Of a stretch of DNA of 64,000 nt, positions 62,120 to 64,000 are shown piece after piece (position 1 is the stretch's first letter; every line of letters begins with the position of its first letter). A model generated the notes under the pieces. The model was given only the letters and a program-made list of their open reading frames with translations. It searched no databases and was not told the origin of the DNA. This stretch comes from an uncultured Eubacteriales bacterium (lineage in GTDB: Bacteria > Bacillota > Clostridia > Christensenellales > Aristaeellaceae): the NCBI GenBank assembly GCA_902767565.1, contig CACXHY010000011.1, positions 1 to 64,000 on the forward strand. The letters run 5' to 3'. Position numbers and translations under genes: made by a program.

Positions 62120-63001
62120 GTGAGGATCATCGATATGCTCCGGAAGGAAGCCTTTTCGCTCTCATTCGAAGTGTTTCCGCCCAAGACGGACGCCAGCCTT
62201 GACACCGTGCGCAAAGCGACGGTCGAGGTCGCGGCGCTTCGCCCGGATTTTGTCTCCGTGACCTGCGGCGCGGGCGGCGCGGGCGGGCGGCTGACCCTTG
62301 ACATCGCCCGCAACATCCGGCAGGAGACCGGTGTGGAGACACTGGAGCACCTGACCTGCATCGGCGCGAAGCGGGAGTCTGTCCTCGCTCATCTGCACAC
62401 CCTGCGGGAGCTCGGCATGGAGAACATCATGGCCCTGCGGGGCGACCTTCCCGCCGGCATGGATCCCGCGGACCTGAATGCCTCCCCCTATCCCCACGCC
62501 GCCGATCTGGTGCGGGAGATCCGGGCGTCGGGCGATTTCTGCGTCGGGGCCGCCTGCTACCCGGAGGTCCATCCCGAGAGCACAGACCAGCGGGACGATC
62601 TCCGCCACCTGCGGGAGAAGGTGGAGGCCGGCGCGGACTTCCTCACCACGCAGATGTTCTTCGACAACAACCTTCTGTACAATTTTCTGTACAAGCTGCG
62701 GGAGAGCGGGGTAACGGTGCCGGTGCTGCCGGGCATCATGCCGATCACATCCGCGAATCAGGTGGAGCGGGCCCGCAAGCTGTCGGGCTCCTTCATGCCG
62801 CGCCGTTTCACCAGCCTGGTGGACCGTTTCGGCTCGGATCCCGCTGCCATGAAACAGGCCGGCATCATCTATGCCACGGACCAGATCATCGACCTGTTCG
62901 CCAACGGCATCCGCCATGTACATGTCTATACCATGAACAAGCCGGATGTGGCCGCGGCGATCCAGCGGAACCTGGCGCCGATGCTGGGGAGCAGCCTGTG
63001 A
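62120..63001 (+). CDS. metF: Methylenetetrahydrofolate reductase
   Basis: A 293-residue MTHFR that makes 5-methyl-THF for methionine synthesis. It has LSFEVFPPKTD, FVSVTCGAGGAGG, LEHLTCIGAKRESV, MALRGDLPAG and GADFLTTQMFFDNNLLYNF, then LPGIMPITSANQVERA. GTG at 62120 follows AGGAGG. It ends overlapping the next gene (GTGA). Confidence 0.96.
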   Translation: MRIIDMLRKEAFSLSFEVFPPKTDASLDTVRKATVEVAALRPDFVSVTCGAGGAGGRLTLDIARNIRQETGVETLEHLTCIGAKRESVLAHLHTLRELGMENIMALRGDLPAGMDPADLNASPYPHAADLVREIRASGDFCVGAACYPEVHPESTDQRDDLRHLREKVEAGADFLTTQMFFDNNLLYNFLYKLRESGVTVPVLPGIMPITSANQVERARKLSGSFMPRRFTSLVDRFGSDPAAMKQAGIIYATDQIIDLFANGIRHVHVYTMNKPDVAAAIQRNLAPMLGSSL

Positions 63002-63624
63002 ATGCCCTGCGCGAGGCCGTCCTGCCGCCCGCGCCGGTCCGGCGGGAGGAAGCGCTGCGCTACGCCATGCAGCCGCGGGCCTATGACGGCGGTCCCATTC
63101 CCGCTTTGGAGGACTGCGTCCGCATGGCGGAGGGCAAGGTCCCATGCAGGGCCGTGTGGCGGCTGTTCCCGGTAATTCGGAAGGGGGACGGGCTGGACCT
63201 CGGGTTCGCGGTCACGGGATCCCGCAAGCTGCAAACCCATCTGGCGGGCTGCGACCGCATCGTCCTCTTCGCCCTCACCGCCGGCATGGAGATGGAACGG
63301 CTGATCCTGCGGGCCAAAGCCCTGTCGCCCCTGCACGGGCTCATGATGAACGCCGTCGGCGCGGCGATCGCGGAGGAAGCCTGTGACCGGCTCTGCGGCC
63401 GGCTGGCGGCGGCGTTCCCGGAGGATACCCTCCGTGACCGGTTCAGCCCCGGCTACGGCGATCTGCCGCTGAGCCTGCAAAAAGACATCTTCACCGCTCT
63501 CAGCTGCGAAAAGCGGCTGGGGCTTACGCTGACCGGGAGCCTGTTGATGCAGCCCGGCAAAAGCGTCACCGCCATCGTCGGATTATCACCCCGAAAGGAA
63601 GATCACCGTGAGCCGCTTCCGTGA
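62998..63624 (+). CDS. Stand-alone MetH activation domain protein
   Basis: A 208-residue protein corresponding to the S-adenosylmethionine-binding activation domain of vitamin B12-dependent methionine synthase. It has the MNAVGAAIAEEACDRLCGRL, RFSPGYGDLPLSLQKDIFTAL, and LTGSLLMQPGKSVTAIVGLS motifs of this domain. In many Bacillota this domain is separate and activates a shorter MetH, as is likely here because the next gene encodes MetH. The GTG overlaps the metF stop. Confidence 0.9.
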   Translation: MNALREAVLPPAPVRREEALRYAMQPRAYDGGPIPALEDCVRMAEGKVPCRAVWRLFPVIRKGDGLDLGFAVTGSRKLQTHLAGCDRIVLFALTAGMEMERLILRAKALSPLHGLMMNAVGAAIAEEACDRLCGRLAAAFPEDTLRDRFSPGYGDLPLSLQKDIFTALSCEKRLGLTLTGSLLMQPGKSVTAIVGLSPRKEDHREPLP

Positions 63625-64000
63625 ATTTCTGCAGAACAACCTCGTGATCCTCGACGGCGGCATGGGCACCCTGCTGCAGACCCGCGGGCTGAAGCCCGGT
63701 GAAGCGCCGGAGCGCTGGGGGCTCGGGCACAGGGATGTCATCCGTGCCATCCACAAAGCCTATTTCGACGCCGGCAGCCATGTGGTGATGGCGAACACCT
63801 TCGGCGCAAACCCCGTCCGCTATGACGGGACGACGCTGGAGACCATGGTGCTGACGGCGGTCTCCGACGCGCAGGCGGCCCGCGATGAAAGCGATGCCCC
63901 GCAGGAGAAATTCGTGGCGCTGGATCTGGGCCCGACGGGGCAGCTGCTGAAGCCCTTCGGACCGCTGGACTTCGAGGATGCGGTGTCGGCGTTTGCGCAG
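63608..64000 (+). CDS. metH: Cobalamin-dependent methionine synthase, homocysteine-binding domain (5' part)
   Basis: The gene enters the window at 63608 (GTG, after AAAGGAAG) and is open to the right edge; 131 codons are seen. It starts SRFREFLQNNLVILDGGMGTLLQTRGL and continues HVVMANTFGANPVRYDG, the homocysteine S-methyltransferase domain. The DGGMGT and ANTFGAN motifs are diagnostic. It overlaps the activation-domain gene by 17 bases in another frame. The cobalamin-binding part must lie beyond the window. Confidence 0.93.
   Translation, partial: MSRFREFLQNNLVILDGGMGTLLQTRGLKPGEAPERWGLGHRDVIRAIHKAYFDAGSHVVMANTFGANPVRYDGTTLETMVLTAVSDAQAARDESDAPQEKFVALDLGPTGQLLKPFGPLDFEDAVSAFAQ

Overview
This is a 64 kb chromosomal stretch of a GC-rich (roughly 60-65%) Bacillota genome, most likely a gut-type Clostridia. 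The evidence is the 16S 5' end, a short HisG with a separate HisZ, a YlbF-family gene, the MltG/peptidase-U32 pair, the decarboxylase (YaaO-like)-tmk gene order, class II GlyRS of the alpha2 type, RpiR and BMP-family nucleoside uptake genes, and consensus sigma-A promoters. Genus cannot be decided from the sequence alone. Genes are dense, many with 4-base ATGA/GTGA overlaps, and coding is almost entirely core metabolism and information processing.

Layout. 1-580: 5' end of a 16S rRNA gene leaving the window to the left, with its promoter, divergent from rpmE. 577-7042: a leftward histidine operon hisZ-G-D-B-A-IE, followed by a HAD phosphatase and ogt, from a strong promoter with a palindrome over the start site. 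7077-14311: a second leftward operon (ylbF, ketopantoate reductase, GH51 arabinofuranosidase, small Cys-rich protein, mltG, U32 peptidase, YitT-like protein, zinc-ribbon membrane protein). 14412-14672: a free-standing structured RNA that folds like 6S RNA. 14747-17173: hydroxyacid dehydrogenase and an AI-2E family transporter. 17204-17431: a 208 bp MITE-like element with 10 bp target duplications, abutting a secreted beta-helix protein. 19115-26438: leftward aminoacyl-tRNA synthetase cluster glyS-serS-surE-(zinc ribbon)-hisS-aspS. 26472-30342: PLP decarboxylase, a HAD-thymidylate kinase fusion, mnmA. 30357-31876: dnaA with DnaA boxes. 32073-38904: unknown protein, ZnuA-like protein, comEC, holA, a divergent pair (81 aa protein / HTH-lysine repeat protein), and a zinc alcohol dehydrogenase.

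38905-41034 is the one accessory-looking island: two degenerate copies of the MITE, a DUF3847 remnant fused to a leucine-rich-repeat remnant, a small lipoprotein, and lower GC. 41035-47719 is a compact polysaccharide cassette (manC-gmd-rmd-glycosyltransferase-ABC permease-ABC ATPase) that should make and export a GDP-deoxyhexose (probably D-rhamnose) glycan. 47735-50700 holds uxaC and two HAD hydrolases. 50693-55556 runs leftward: a frameshifted ArsC/Spx gene, M48 protease, DEDDh exonuclease, HI0933 flavoprotein, RpiR regulator. 55609-61358 is a leftward BMP-type nucleoside ABC importer whose ATPase carries an extraordinary lysine-rich tail, plus a LUD protein. 61511-64000 is a flavodoxin-fold reductase, metF, the MetH activation domain as a separate protein, and the start of metH.

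The most unusual items are the HAD-thymidylate kinase fusion, the KKDKKHKK tail on the ABC ATPase, the HTH protein with histone-H1-like AKKT repeats, the MITE inserted exactly at a stop codon, the candidate 6S RNA, and dnaA without its usual dnaN/recF neighbours. No CRISPR array, tRNA gene, prophage or complete transposase gene was seen.
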